NCBI RefSeq assembly: GCF_002742265.1
Contig: NZ_MDGL01000123.1
Coordinates: forward strand, 62,001 to 126,000
Source: Maribacter sp. 4G9
GTDB taxonomy: Bacteria; Bacteroidota; Bacteroidia; Flavobacteriales; Flavobacteriaceae
Direction: 5' to 3'
DNA: 64,000 nucleotides
Below, piece by piece: positions 45,370-54,034 of this stretch (position 1 is the first letter of the stretch; each line of letters opens with the position of its first letter). Made by a program: the position numbers and the translations under genes. Below the pieces are notes generated by a model that was given only the letters and a program-made list of their open reading frames with translations, had not been told where the DNA came from and ran no database searches.

Positions 45370-47733
45370 TTATTCCGTACGCAAACTCTTTACAGGGTTG
45401 GTCCTTGCTACCTTTAAAGTGTGATAACTAACCGTCATTAGGGCAATCCACAAAACCATAAGACCGGAGATGATGAACATCCACCAACTAATGTCGATAT
45501 GGAAGGCAAAACCTTGAATCCAATCGTCCAAACCATACCAAGAGACTGGCGTTGCGATTAAAAGCGCGATCAATATAAGCTTGACAAAATCCTTTGACAT
45601 CATGTTGAACAGCCCGGTCACCGACGCTCCCAGAACCTTTCGCATTGCTATTTCTTTGCTTCGTTGGTTGACGGTAAAAGCAGCCAGCCCGAATAATCCA
45701 AGACAGGAAATTAATATGGCCAACGTGGCGAAAATACCACCCAGCTTTTCGACCTTTTGTTCGTCATCATAGACTTTTTCAAGAGTTTCATTCAAAAAAT
45801 GATATCTAAAGGGCAAGCTGCTGAATTGCGTGTGCAATTGTTCTAGATTCGCAATAACCTCCTTTGTTTTGTTAGCTTCCGTTTTTATATAGAAAAACTC
45901 AGTTCCTGATGGCCTGCACCTTATTATCATCGGGTCGATGGTATTGTGCAAAGAAGCAAAATGAAAATCCTTGGCAACCCCAATAATTTTTCCGCCTTCA
46001 TCTCCCCAAAAACTTAATGCTTTTCCAACCGGATTTTCAAGTTCCATAACTTTTGCTGCTGCCTCATTGATAATGTAATTAAGGCTGTCCGTTGAAAAGG
46101 CTGGTGAAAAATACCTGCCTTTGACTAAGTTTATCCGCATCATCTCCAAAAAATTGTAATCCACATCAATAATTGCAAACCCGGGACTCGTCTCGGGGTT
46201 TTTGCCTTCCCATACCGGGTCTCCCGTTCTTCCCATGTTATCTATGAATTCCGCATTGGATGCACTTACCTCCATAATACCTGGGTATTTTGCCAATTCT
46301 GCTTTAAGTGACTGTGCATGTTTGTAGGTTTCGGTATCCATAGGCATATAAATCACATTCTCCTTGTCAAGACCAAGATTCTTATTCTGGATATATTTTA
46401 GTTGCAGGTAGACCACAAACGTACCAACAACCATAACCATACAAAGAAAGAATTGCGTTATTACCAACCCTTTTCTCAAAGCAGCCTGACCTAGACTGCC
46501 TTTAATTTTTCCTTTTAAGGCCTTAACTGGATTAAAAGATGATAGAAATAATGCGGGATAAATTCCTGAAAATGCCGCTGTAATTAAAACAAGAGCGAAT
46601 AATGTCGTATAAAGTAATGGATCCGAAAAGTCAATAGAAATATTCTTTGAGGCAATTTCATTGAACATCGGCATCGAAATCTTAGATAAAACTACTGCCA
46701 CTATGACCGCTGTCAAAACTAGCACCACTGATTCCATAAAAAATTGAACGGATAATGAACCTTTGTTCGCTCCCATTACTTTTTTTATTCCCACCTCTTT
46801 GGACCTTCTCGCCGACCAAGCCGTTGTAAGGTTGATAAAATTGAAGCAAGCTATAAGCAAGGTAAAGGCCGCGATGATCAGAAATAATTTCACGTAATCG
46901 ATTCTGCCCCCAACAACCTTCCCGTTTTCAAATTTTGAATAGAGGTATCGGTCTTGGAAAGGTTGTAGGAATAAATTGAACCAATCGGCATCGGCCATTT
47001 TTTCTGGCAAATCGGCTATTTTTATGTTTATCTCGCCCAACGGAACATCATCTTTAAGCAATACATAGGTTGTGAGCCAAGAATTGCCCCAACTATCATA
47101 ATGTGTATTAAAGGGAAGATAATTATCTATTGGGAGGACAGCATCGAATTGGAGAGACGAATGTTCAGGAATGTTATCAAATACTCCTGTTATGGTAAAC
47201 GCAACTTTATTTACATCAACGATCAGATCTATGGTCTTACCCACGGTATTGCCTTCCGGAAAATAATTATCAGCCAATTCTTGTGAGATGACTATGCTAT
47301 TCAAATCAGAGAGGCAGCTTTCAGAATTTCCTTCTTTTAGAGGTAAGGAAAAAATATTAAAAAAATCTGGGTCAGTAGCAGCTATTTCTATCTGAACCGG
47401 TTCATCCGAAATTTTCACCTCCCACTCATGAGGTCCCGCTAATCTGGTCATTTCTTCAAATTCAGGAAATTGGTTCACCAGGGCATCACCAATGGGATAT
47501 GCGGTATTCTCCATTGTCTGGAGTTCGCCGCTTTGGCCAATATTATTCTGCAACAACTGATAGATTTTAGTACCTTTTTCATGAAATGCATCTTGTTTAA
47601 ATTCATCCATGACCCAAAGCACGATCATAAAGCTGCACCAAACACCTAGCGATAAACCGATAATATTGATTAAGGCGAATCCTTTTCTTTTGTTCAGATT
47701 TCTGAACGCTATTTTTAAGTTGTTCTTGAACAT
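45370..47733 (-). CDS. FtsX-like ABC transporter permease 3 of 3 (first in the operon)
   Basis: 787 aa; same architecture (FKNNLKIAFRNLNKRKGFA; WSARRSKEVGIKKVMGANKG about 310; NQRSKEIAMRKVLGAS about 690; final KSLRTE). It is the first of the three in transcription order. Immediately upstream, at about 47753-47770, a short minus-strand piece still encodes SLRTE-stop, so a fourth permease gene was probably lost where the IS110 remnant now lies. Confidence 0.9.
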   Translation of the reverse strand: MFKNNLKIAFRNLNKRKGFALINIIGLSLGVWCSFMIVLWVMDEFKQDAFHEKGTKIYQLLQNNIGQSGELQTMENTAYPIGDALVNQFPEFEEMTRLAGPHEWEVKISDEPVQIEIAATDPDFFNIFSLPLKEGNSESCLSDLNSIVISQELADNYFPEGNTVGKTIDLIVDVNKVAFTITGVFDNIPEHSSLQFDAVLPIDNYLPFNTHYDSWGNSWLTTYVLLKDDVPLGEINIKIADLPEKMADADWFNLFLQPFQDRYLYSKFENGKVVGGRIDYVKLFLIIAAFTLLIACFNFINLTTAWSARRSKEVGIKKVMGANKGSLSVQFFMESVVLVLTAVIVAVVLSKISMPMFNEIASKNISIDFSDPLLYTTLFALVLITAAFSGIYPALFLSSFNPVKALKGKIKGSLGQAALRKGLVITQFFLCMVMVVGTFVVYLQLKYIQNKNLGLDKENVIYMPMDTETYKHAQSLKAELAKYPGIMEVSASNAEFIDNMGRTGDPVWEGKNPETSPGFAIIDVDYNFLEMMRINLVKGRYFSPAFSTDSLNYIINEAAAKVMELENPVGKALSFWGDEGGKIIGVAKDFHFASLHNTIDPMIIRCRPSGTEFFYIKTEANKTKEVIANLEQLHTQFSSLPFRYHFLNETLEKVYDDEQKVEKLGGIFATLAILISCLGLFGLAAFTVNQRSKEIAMRKVLGASVTGLFNMMSKDFVKLILIALLIATPVSWYGLDDWIQGFAFHIDISWWMFIISGLMVLWIALMTVSYHTLKVARTNPVKSLRTE

Positions 47734-47973
47734 GATTCTCCTTTTTACTGATGAATTATTCTGTCCGCAAACTTCTTTCGAAATTGACGAAAAGGGCTTT
47801 GTTGGTATAAAGACAAGGTGGAATTTCTATACCTATATTTATGCCAAGAATACAACTATCTATAAATCAATATATTATATAGTATCAATTTTTAAAAAAG
47901 TATCCAAGTTGTAAAATAACTTGACGGTTGATGTCCAATAATTTTACGCCCATATAGAGCGATAGCTTAATAA

Positions 47974-48405
47974 TTAGGTAATCTGGTCAAGCAGACCCAG
48001 CAAAAACAGCTTTCCGATTAGAAGAGCATACCTGGGCTGGAGGACAGGACCGTCGCGTTGTTGATCATATTGACGGAGGGCTTTACCAAGTTCGAGAATG
48101 CGGGCCAATTGTGCAACTATGCAGGTATTACCCCGACCATACGACGTTCCGGGAGCAGTGTAAGGGGCAGGAGCAGGATAAGTAAGGTAGGCAACAGGAA
48201 ATTGCGAAATCTGTTGTTCCTATGTGCCTTTTCGGCATGCAAGCACAACAAGGGGTGCCGGGAAATCTATGAACGCATAACCGCCAAGGGGAAAAGCAAG
48301 AAACTTGCATTGATCGCTGTTTCGAACAAGTTGTTGAAACAGGCATTTGCGATTGCCAAATCCGGGCTGCCCTACGATGAGAATTATGTATCGAAATTGA
48401 ACTAA
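47974..48405 (+). pseudogene. IS110-family transposase, C-terminal fragment
   Basis: The frame encodes SIPGLEDRTVALLIILTEGF, FENAGQLCNYAGITP, RISKVGNRKLRNLLF and a stop after SGLPYDENYVSKLN. This is the C-terminal Transposase_20 domain of IS110 elements (serine-nucleophile region). The N-terminal DEDD domain is missing and an in-frame TAG lies near 48019. It is inactive. It abuts the end of cassette array 2. Confidence 0.85.
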
Positions 48406-48418
48406 AAGAACTTGTTTT

Positions 48419-49312
48419 TTAACTCAGTTCTTTGTTATGCACTGTTCTTTCTCCATTTCTTATGTCATTCCAAGTAATTAATTCGATATCTGACTCTTCG
48501 AGTTTAGCAATATTTTCTCGACTAGTAAAGCTGTCAAAATCGATTTGTCTCCATTCAGAACCGAAATTGGGATGGTTTATGGTTATTCCTTTCATTTCAT
48601 TATCATCAAATGCAGGATGAATTAAAATAATGTTTAAACCACTTACTAAATTTTCAAAAACCTTTGAGTAATAATCACTTAACTTGCCAGATTCAAAATA
48701 TTCAAAAACTCCGAAATGTACTTTTTCAATAATCAGGTCTCCATTTTTGATAGTGTGGTCAGGGTTTAGTCCTACCATCTCCATCAACTGTCCGCTTATC
48801 ATTATCGGTAGGTTATATTTTTTGCCTAAATCTCTATATATTTCGAAAAACTTTGGACTTGCTCCAATACTATACATGTGTGAATCAAGGTGTGTAGGTT
48901 TTAATCCGAATTTGATTGCTTTTTCAATTTGTGCCTGAAGCTCCTTTCTAACATCGTCTGAAGAGGCATTTTTCCTAAGTTCCTCTCTTTTTTTATAGAA
49001 ATGGCCATTCTCATCCACCAAACTTGGTACTTGTTTAATTGGTAACACAGGTCCGAATCTGTAATTTTCCCACTCGCAGGTTAGCGTTAAGTGAATTCCA
49101 TTATCAAATTGGGGATTGTTCTTAGCGAATACTGCCATTTCATAAAACCATGGACAGGGAACCATTATGCTATATGAGTTCACAATTCCTTTCTCCAGCG
49201 ATTGAATCGTAGCCATGTTTTCCGAATGAGAAAGTCCAGCATCGTCGGCATGTATTATCAATAATTTGGTTTTTTCCGGGAATCCCAATTTTTGTGCTAA
49301 GTTCATTGCCAA
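48419..49312 (-). CDS. ChbG/YdjC-family carbohydrate deacetylase
   Basis: 297 aa. Metal site [12 protein letters not shown] (His21, Asp23-Asp24), [12 protein letters not shown] (about 92), and THLDSHMYS (about 139) match the YdjC family, which deacetylates chito- and other acetylated oligosaccharides. It forms a single-gene cassette flanked by the perfect repeat AGTGCATAAC (49356-49365) / GTTATGCACT (48434-48443). Its last codons (HNKELS-stop) run through the tail repeat, so the natural C-terminus may have been replaced when the cassette or the IS110 fragment landed there. Confidence 0.86.
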   Translation of the reverse strand: MAMNLAQKLGFPEKTKLLIIHADDAGLSHSENMATIQSLEKGIVNSYSIMVPCPWFYEMAVFAKNNPQFDNGIHLTLTCEWENYRFGPVLPIKQVPSLVDENGHFYKKREELRKNASSDDVRKELQAQIEKAIKFGLKPTHLDSHMYSIGASPKFFEIYRDLGKKYNLPIMISGQLMEMVGLNPDHTIKNGDLIIEKVHFGVFEYFESGKLSDYYSKVFENLVSGLNIILIHPAFDDNEMKGITINHPNFGSEWRQIDFDSFTSRENIAKLEESDIELITWNDIRNGERTVHNKELS

Positions 49313-49362
49313 TTTGGTCTAGTACAATTTAAGAGTTGGTTTGATTTTTCAGAATAGTGCAT

Positions 49363-49767
49363 AACGCAGGTCTATGTGTAGCCACGTTGCGGATTTTAAA
49401 TTTACGCAACTTGTTGGGATAAATTTATAAATACGTGTTTAACGTGGACAGGTTGCATATAGCTGTTGATATGTACAGTTTTCCTCGATGGCACCTAAAG
49501 GTGATATATGGCCTGGTTTCTCTCATCCTACGGATTATGCAAACTGGCATAGCCCTGCGATGATGTACAATTCCCAAGGGGCGGGAATTGGAGCCTTTGG
49601 CGACAATGTAGCAACTTGGGTTCACCTTTAGGTGAATTGTACATCATCGTTTAGTATATGAAAAGTAGGCGATTACGAAGCACAAAACTTTCGGATGAGC
49701 ATAAATTTTGATACGAGCCAAAAGCCTTGAATTTAGCACTATTTCGCCTATTTTTTATATACATTGT
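49363..49767 (-). repeat. attC-like cassette junction element 4 (part before the intron)
   Basis: Shares AACGCAGGTCTATGT at its left end and the ATTGGAGCCTTTGGCGACAA block (about 49588) with the other junction elements. Inner arms CGATGATGTACAATTC (49558-49573) and GAATTGTACATCATCG (49634-49649) are a perfect 16-bp inverted repeat. Outer arms 49654-49671 and 49745-49762 pair at 16 of 18. The element continues after the group II intron, at 50343. Confidence 0.72.
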
Positions 49768-50342
49768 GTGTGCCCAGCATGGGCATCTTTATCATATCCA
49801 AGATATGGTATTAATCTAGAGGGTGCAAATCCCTTATGGGCAGGGGTGACGCCTTGAACCATTAGTAAGCCGCAAGGTTGCCAGTTGCGAAGCTGGGACT
49901 GAAGGAAGCGGGACTACAAAACTCGGTACTGACGAACAGGAACCGTATATGAGGCATGTATGCACGGGTAAGCAAGCACATCATTGTAACGCCCCAAGAA
50001 CACCAAAGGTGCATCTATGTAGATACGGCAGGGATCGGGGGAAAGAAGATGTTCTTACCTGGGGAGGTCTCCAAAGCTACGTGTAGCTACATGGAGAAGT
50101 CAGCAGAGGCCGTAGTACTTACGGGAAACGAGCCATTGGAGAAATGGAGGTCTCACGGGTAAGGAAGAGCCGAACGTAAATTGGTCCCCAATGCGGAACG
50201 GAATCGCGAGATAGCCCTCTGCAACGAGGACAGGTAAATGAAATTGAACCCATCAATCTACGAACCGCCGTATACGAGACCCGTACGTACGGTGGTGTGA
50301 GAGGCGCACTCCGTCAGTCAATGGCGGAGCCGTCTACTCGAT
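49768..50342 (+). mobile_element. ORF-less group II intron
   Basis: About 575 nt with the group II hallmarks: 5' end GTGTGCCCAGCATGGGC, GAGGGTGCAAATCCCTTA, a domain V-like helix at about 50262-50301 (CGAACCGCCG ... CGTACGGTGG), a domain VI-like hairpin and a 3' end CTACTCGAT. Domain IV has no reverse transcriptase/maturase gene, so splicing or mobility would need help in trans. The intron points opposite to the cassette genes and splits the cassette end as ATTGT / TACCC. Removing it restores ATTGTTACCCACA, the perfect complement of the cassette head at 51593-51605. Confidence 0.82.
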
Positions 50343-50355
50343 TACCCACAGGCTT

Positions 50356-51570
50356 TCAATTTATTTTTGTTTCGTATTCCCCTAATAATTCCCATATTTT
50401 GTCCAAAGTCGGTCTAACTTCTTCGTCAAAATCCGTGTCCGTGTTTATGGTTACTATTTTGCCTTTCAAGTTATCTGGGTTGAAGTACATATATACCATA
50501 AGTCCCGCATCATAGCCATTATAGCCGATTCCCCTTTTCGAGTAATCCATAAAAATTCCCACGTTGGCATTTACTCCTTTTGGAAGTTGGTCGGGGATTA
50601 ATTGTTTTTTAAAAAGTTCCTTGTAGCTTTTGTTTGTCAAGATTTTTCCTTTTCCAGAATAGCCATTTATAATCTCAGACAATAATTTGCCCAAATCAGC
50701 ACTCGAAGTTATCAGTCCAGTTGATGGAAAACCGATTGTCGTATAATCCGCCATTATTTGTTCATTGGTTGCATACAAGGTCGAACGATTTTTTGCGTTT
50801 ATATTTTCTATTGTCCAACCTGAAGAATCCATTTTTAATGGTTCAAGAATATACTTTTCCGTGAATTCTTGATATGACATTCCCGTGGCATTTTCAATTA
50901 TTACAGCACAAAGTGTAGACCCAATGTTTGAATAATCGAATTTTTGGTTGGGTTTGTTTGTCGAATAGCTATCGCCGTTGTTCAGTTTCCCATCTTTTGA
51001 AAGCAATTCTTTCATAAACTCGGCAATAGAAATTTTACTTTTAGGCTCGTTAAAATACTTTGGAATTGCCGTTCCTTTATTGTGTTCTTTCTCCAAAAGC
51101 AGATAATCGTTTTCCCAAAAAATATCGGAATCGGTAATTGAAGAAGTATGAATTGTCAGCTGTCTAATAGTAATTTCCGTTTCGGGAAAATTGGGATTGA
51201 CAACTTCGAAAGGTAAATGATTGTTTATTGGGTCGTCAAGATTAAGATAACCCATTTCCTGCGCTTTTAACAGTGAAATTCCAATTAACGTCTTGGAAAT
51301 CGAAGCAACATATTGGATTGTCTTTGTATTATATTCTTTTTTGGATTCCTTGTCGGAAAACCCAAATCCTTTGTTGTATAAAATACCCGTTGTATCAACA
51401 ATTGCAACAGAAAACCCCACAACTTTTTCTTGGTTGTTTATTTCCTTGATTTGTGATGTCAAAGAATCCGTGATTGCTGGATTTTTCTTTTTAGAATCTT
51501 TTCGCTCATTTTTCTGTCCACACGCAAGAATTGAAATCAGAAGTAAAATATAAGTGGTTTGTTTTATCAT
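50356..51570 (-). CDS. Serine hydrolase lipoprotein of the class C beta-lactamase fold (cassette)
   Basis: 404 aa with lipobox SILAC (Cys17). S-x-x-K in ASISKTL (Ser about 90) and YSNIGS (about 212) are present. The usual C-terminal HxG is replaced by YNGYDAG (about 350), so activity may differ from typical family members. It is the first and single gene of the first cassette in array 2. The cassette head TGTGGGTAACA lies 23 bp upstream, and the tail, interrupted by the intron, begins 6 bp after the stop. Confidence 0.86.
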   Translation of the reverse strand: MIKQTTYILLLISILACGQKNERKDSKKKNPAITDSLTSQIKEINNQEKVVGFSVAIVDTTGILYNKGFGFSDKESKKEYNTKTIQYVASISKTLIGISLLKAQEMGYLNLDDPINNHLPFEVVNPNFPETEITIRQLTIHTSSITDSDIFWENDYLLLEKEHNKGTAIPKYFNEPKSKISIAEFMKELLSKDGKLNNGDSYSTNKPNQKFDYSNIGSTLCAVIIENATGMSYQEFTEKYILEPLKMDSSGWTIENINAKNRSTLYATNEQIMADYTTIGFPSTGLITSSADLGKLLSEIINGYSGKGKILTNKSYKELFKKQLIPDQLPKGVNANVGIFMDYSKRGIGYNGYDAGLMVYMYFNPDNLKGKIVTINTDTDFDEEVRPTLDKIWELLGEYETKIN

Positions 51571-51592
51571 TAAGTTCGTTTTTTTGTCCAGC

Positions 51593-51605
51593 TTGTGGGT
51601 AACAA
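51593..51605. other. Recombination boundary at the head of cassette array 2
   Basis: TGTGGGTAACAAT is the complement of the intron-split tail of the same cassette (49763-49767 joined to 50343-50350). The shared platform copy starts here. Confidence 0.6.
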
Positions 51606-51719
51606 TTGTATAAACTTACCTAGGTGCGTTTATATCCATTTTACAATTACTAATCTAATGGATTTTTAAGAAAGGCCTCGATTTTTAAGATAAAAAGAGT
51701 CAGTATATAGATGATAAAA

Positions 51720-51743
51720 AAAAGACCTCCGAGGAAGTCTTTT
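51720..51743 (-). terminator. Terminator of lipoprotein gene copy 2
   Basis: Same hairpin as at 34861-34884 (AAAAGACTTCC / GGAGGTCTTTT on the minus strand) followed by a T-tract, 22 bp after the lipoprotein stop. Confidence 0.8.
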
Positions 51744-51764
51744 CTTTACGAGGTTTAGATTAAA

Positions 51765-52250
51765 CTATTCCTGGATTGTCAATGCCCTAAAAGAACCATT
51801 GCTGATTGCGATACTCTTGGTGGCGTCATCTCCAGATACGACCGTAGCAGAAAATGTACCTTCCACATAGTCCGCCGTTTTTTTGGTGATAACAATGCTA
51901 CCCTGTTCGGCAAAATCAAAGTCGTATCCCAAAGCATCCGCAGTAAAGGCGATGGTATAATCTGCGGCGAAATCATCAGTTATTGCATGCGTACCCTCTT
52001 CGTACGTTTTGGGTACCCATACACTAATTTGCATATCACCTGGATCCATGAGTGAAGACCCGTTATTGCCATTAAAGGTTATGTTGCTGCCTTCAGCCGT
52101 AATAATATCGGAGAAATTATAATTCGTGCCCTCGGCTGTAAATTTGATAAAAGTGTCCGAAGTGCCGCCTTCATCATTGTCATCTTTACTACAGGATGTA
52201 AATGTGGCTGCCGCAATAAATAATAAGAGGCTAAATTTTAAAATTTTCAT
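51765..52250 (-). CDS. Small lipoprotein, platform copy 2
   Basis: 161 aa, lipobox ATFTSC, same protein as the copy at 34906-35391 with a few substitutions (for example Thr for Ile before the Cys, Lys for Gln and Asp for Glu in the ITKKTADY segment). The conservative nature of the changes suggests both copies are under selection. No family is recognised. It heads cassette array 2. Confidence 0.8.
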   Translation of the reverse strand: MKILKFSLLLFIAAATFTSCSKDDNDEGGTSDTFIKFTAEGTNYNFSDIITAEGSNITFNGNNGSSLMDPGDMQISVWVPKTYEEGTHAITDDFAADYTIAFTADALGYDFDFAEQGSIVITKKTADYVEGTFSATVVSGDDATKSIAISNGSFRALTIQE

Positions 52251-52487
52251 GTTTTTTAGTTTTTAATTATTGTGATAGAAATGTCTAACGTAGGGGAATT
52301 CTTATTATTTCAAATTTTAACTTTTAAAAGGTTAAAGCGGTTTTATATCATTTAAAAAAGAATTTCATTCATCTCTTTAATTAGATAAATAATGAAAGGT
52401 GTAATACCTATCATTTTTTTCTATTTCTTTCCCTACCCACAAAATTCCTTTTTAGTCAACGAGTATCTTTCCAAAAAGAAAGATAGC

Positions 52488-52521
52488 AAGCGGGAACCAT
52501 GCGTTGCAGTGGTTCCCGCTT
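52488..52521. terminator. Hairpin AAGCGGGAACCA...TGGTTCCCGCTT
   Basis: A 12-bp perfect stem and 10-nt loop, related to the hairpin at 35545-35578. It is followed directly by a GC-rich palindromic piece (GCCTGCG ... CGCAGGC, about 52527-52550), unlike the surrounding AT-rich DNA. Confidence 0.6.
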
Positions 52522-52650
52522 GCGCCTGCGGCGGGCCAGCGCAGGCTATGCCTGCTTTAAGAGGTAATTCGTGATTATACCGCTTTATAATTATCTTATA
52601 ACGAACGGTGCAACTGGTTGATTTTCAAGATGGAATACTATAAAAGCCTT

Positions 52651-52740
52651 GCACCCGACCTAATTATCTTCAACTTTTAAATAATTCTGATAACCAGTTA
52701 ATTAGATAGGTCAATATGCACCGGGTGCTCTGGTGCACGG
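52651..52740. other. Candidate origin of transfer
   Basis: Between 44 and 133 bp before the mobilisation genes lie nested inverted repeats: GACCTAATTA (52657-52666) against TAATTAGATAGGTC (52699-52712), and TGCACC (52717-52722) against GGTGCA (52732-52737). oriT regions of Bacteroidetes mobilisable elements usually lie just upstream of the relaxosome genes. No nick site is identified. Confidence 0.35.
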
Positions 52741-52783
52741 GATTCAGAGTTCCAAAAAATGACATTTGGGAAAAGGAACCGAC

Positions 52784-53122
52784 ATGCGGAAGAAGAGTAT
52801 CATCATCAGCGAAAGAAGCCATATGGAACTCAAAAAACTGGCCCAGGAGCATAATAGGAACATTGGAAAATTTACCGAGGAAATGATATTGTATTTCCAA
52901 AAAACCGGAACCGACCCCCAAGCGATAAAAGGCAAGAACGCCAGCGAGATGATCAAGGTCATCGATAGGCGTATCGTTTCCTTTTTCAAGACCCAGGAAT
53001 CGGAAATCCTATATCCCATTCAAGCACAATTGAACAAGAACGGGGAACGTACCGACTTTCTTTTCAAAAAGCTTATCGAAGAACTGAACAAGATTTTTGA
53101 ACGTATAAAATTGGGGGGATGA
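52784..53122 (+). CDS. BfmA/BtgA-like mobilisation (relaxosome) protein
   Basis: 112 aa from MRKKSIIISERS; an ATG 18 bp upstream is possible but adds no conserved residues. An N-terminal ribbon-helix-helix-like part (HMELKKLAQEHNRNIGKFTE) is followed by VIDRRIVSFFKTQE and a helical tail, the pattern of BfmA/BtgA accessory proteins that bind oriT. The stop overlaps the relaxase start (ATGA), and a candidate oriT lies just upstream. Confidence 0.78.
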   Translation: MRKKSIIISERSHMELKKLAQEHNRNIGKFTEEMILYFQKTGTDPQAIKGKNASEMIKVIDRRIVSFFKTQESEILYPIQAQLNKNGERTDFLFKKLIEELNKIFERIKLGG

Positions 53123-54030
53123 TGCCTGTAAGTATCATCCATACCACTTCCGTGGACAACAAGGGCAGTTGCTCCAAATACGGACACTACCTGAACAAGG
53201 AAAATGAGGTTTTGAAGAAGGAGGGTCAGGGGCATCGGCAACAGTTTTTCTTCGACCAGGAACAAAACAGGCTCACGACCATTAGGGCCATTGATAGGGT
53301 AGACCGGAATAGCAGAAATAAGGGGCTGGCCAAAAAACAGGACCGGTATTTTACAATGACCTTGAATTTTAGCAAAAAGGAAATGGACCATCTAACAGCT
53401 ACCTTGGCCAAAAGACCGATAAGGGACATAGACGAATTGAAGGATAGGGAGTTACAGGACTTCAATGAGGTTATCAGATTGTTCACCCGACAGGCCATGT
53501 GCAATTATGCGGACAACTTTAATAAGGGAGTTACCGAAAAGCAGCTTGTCTGGTTTGCCAAGATCGAGCACCGAAGATATTATAAGGGTACCGATAGGGA
53601 GGTCATGGTCGGCAAGGCCAAAAGCGGGGAACGTAAAGAAGGCCTGCAGACTCATGTGCATATTACCGTTTCTAGAATGCATAAGGAATTTCGGATAAAC
53701 CTTAGCCCCTTGGCCCATGCCCGAAATGGTAAGAACCTGGTCTTGAACGGAAAAAAGGTAAATGGCGGATTTGACCGTTCCCAATGGAAACAACTAAACG
53801 AGGACACTTTTGACGAGATGTTCAAATATAATAGGGGCCTGGAAGAAAAATTTGAGACACTTCGGGTTTTAAAGCATGGTACCCTAGAAGAGAAAAAGGT
53901 GTTGAAAATGGCCATACAACAGGAAAAGGACCAAGCCCTAGAAAATCGCTCCAAATCAAATAAAATGAAAAGACCGAAGAATATTCAAAAAGAGAGGATA
54001 AAAAGTAGGAACAACCAAATTACAAGATAA
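53119..54030 (+). CDS. Relaxase-like mobilisation protein (MobB/DUF5712 type)
   Basis: 303 aa. N-terminal Tyr/His positions (SIIHTTSVDNKGSCSKYGHY), FTMTLNFSKKEMDHL and the metal-binding-like HVHITVSRM (about 176) fit Bacteroidetes relaxases of the MobB/DUF5712 group. The C-terminal 60 residues are Lys/Arg-rich. It would nick oriT and lead the strand to the coupling protein encoded 4 bp downstream. Confidence 0.78.
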   Translation: MMPVSIIHTTSVDNKGSCSKYGHYLNKENEVLKKEGQGHRQQFFFDQEQNRLTTIRAIDRVDRNSRNKGLAKKQDRYFTMTLNFSKKEMDHLTATLAKRPIRDIDELKDRELQDFNEVIRLFTRQAMCNYADNFNKGVTEKQLVWFAKIEHRRYYKGTDREVMVGKAKSGERKEGLQTHVHITVSRMHKEFRINLSPLAHARNGKNLVLNGKKVNGGFDRSQWKQLNEDTFDEMFKYNRGLEEKFETLRVLKHGTLEEKKVLKMAIQQEKDQALENRSKSNKMKRPKNIQKERIKSRNNQITR

Positions 54031-54034
54031 GCAC

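Larger units (their letters stand above)
51600..52366 (-). repeat. Duplicated array platform, copy 2
   Basis: Near-identical to 34742-35507: boundary AACAATTGT, the ACCTAGGT palindrome, terminator, lipoprotein gene and upstream region. The 60 bp beside the boundary are the most diverged part. Confidence 0.85.

Noticed and set aside
49956-50162. A 68-codon open frame within the group II intron.
   Set aside because: It lies in the intron ribozyme core and shows no similarity to reverse transcriptases or maturases.
52392-52574. A 60-codon open frame with a hydrophobic start.
   Set aside because: It runs through a terminator hairpin and the GC-rich palindrome; the C-terminal part is a translation of repeats.
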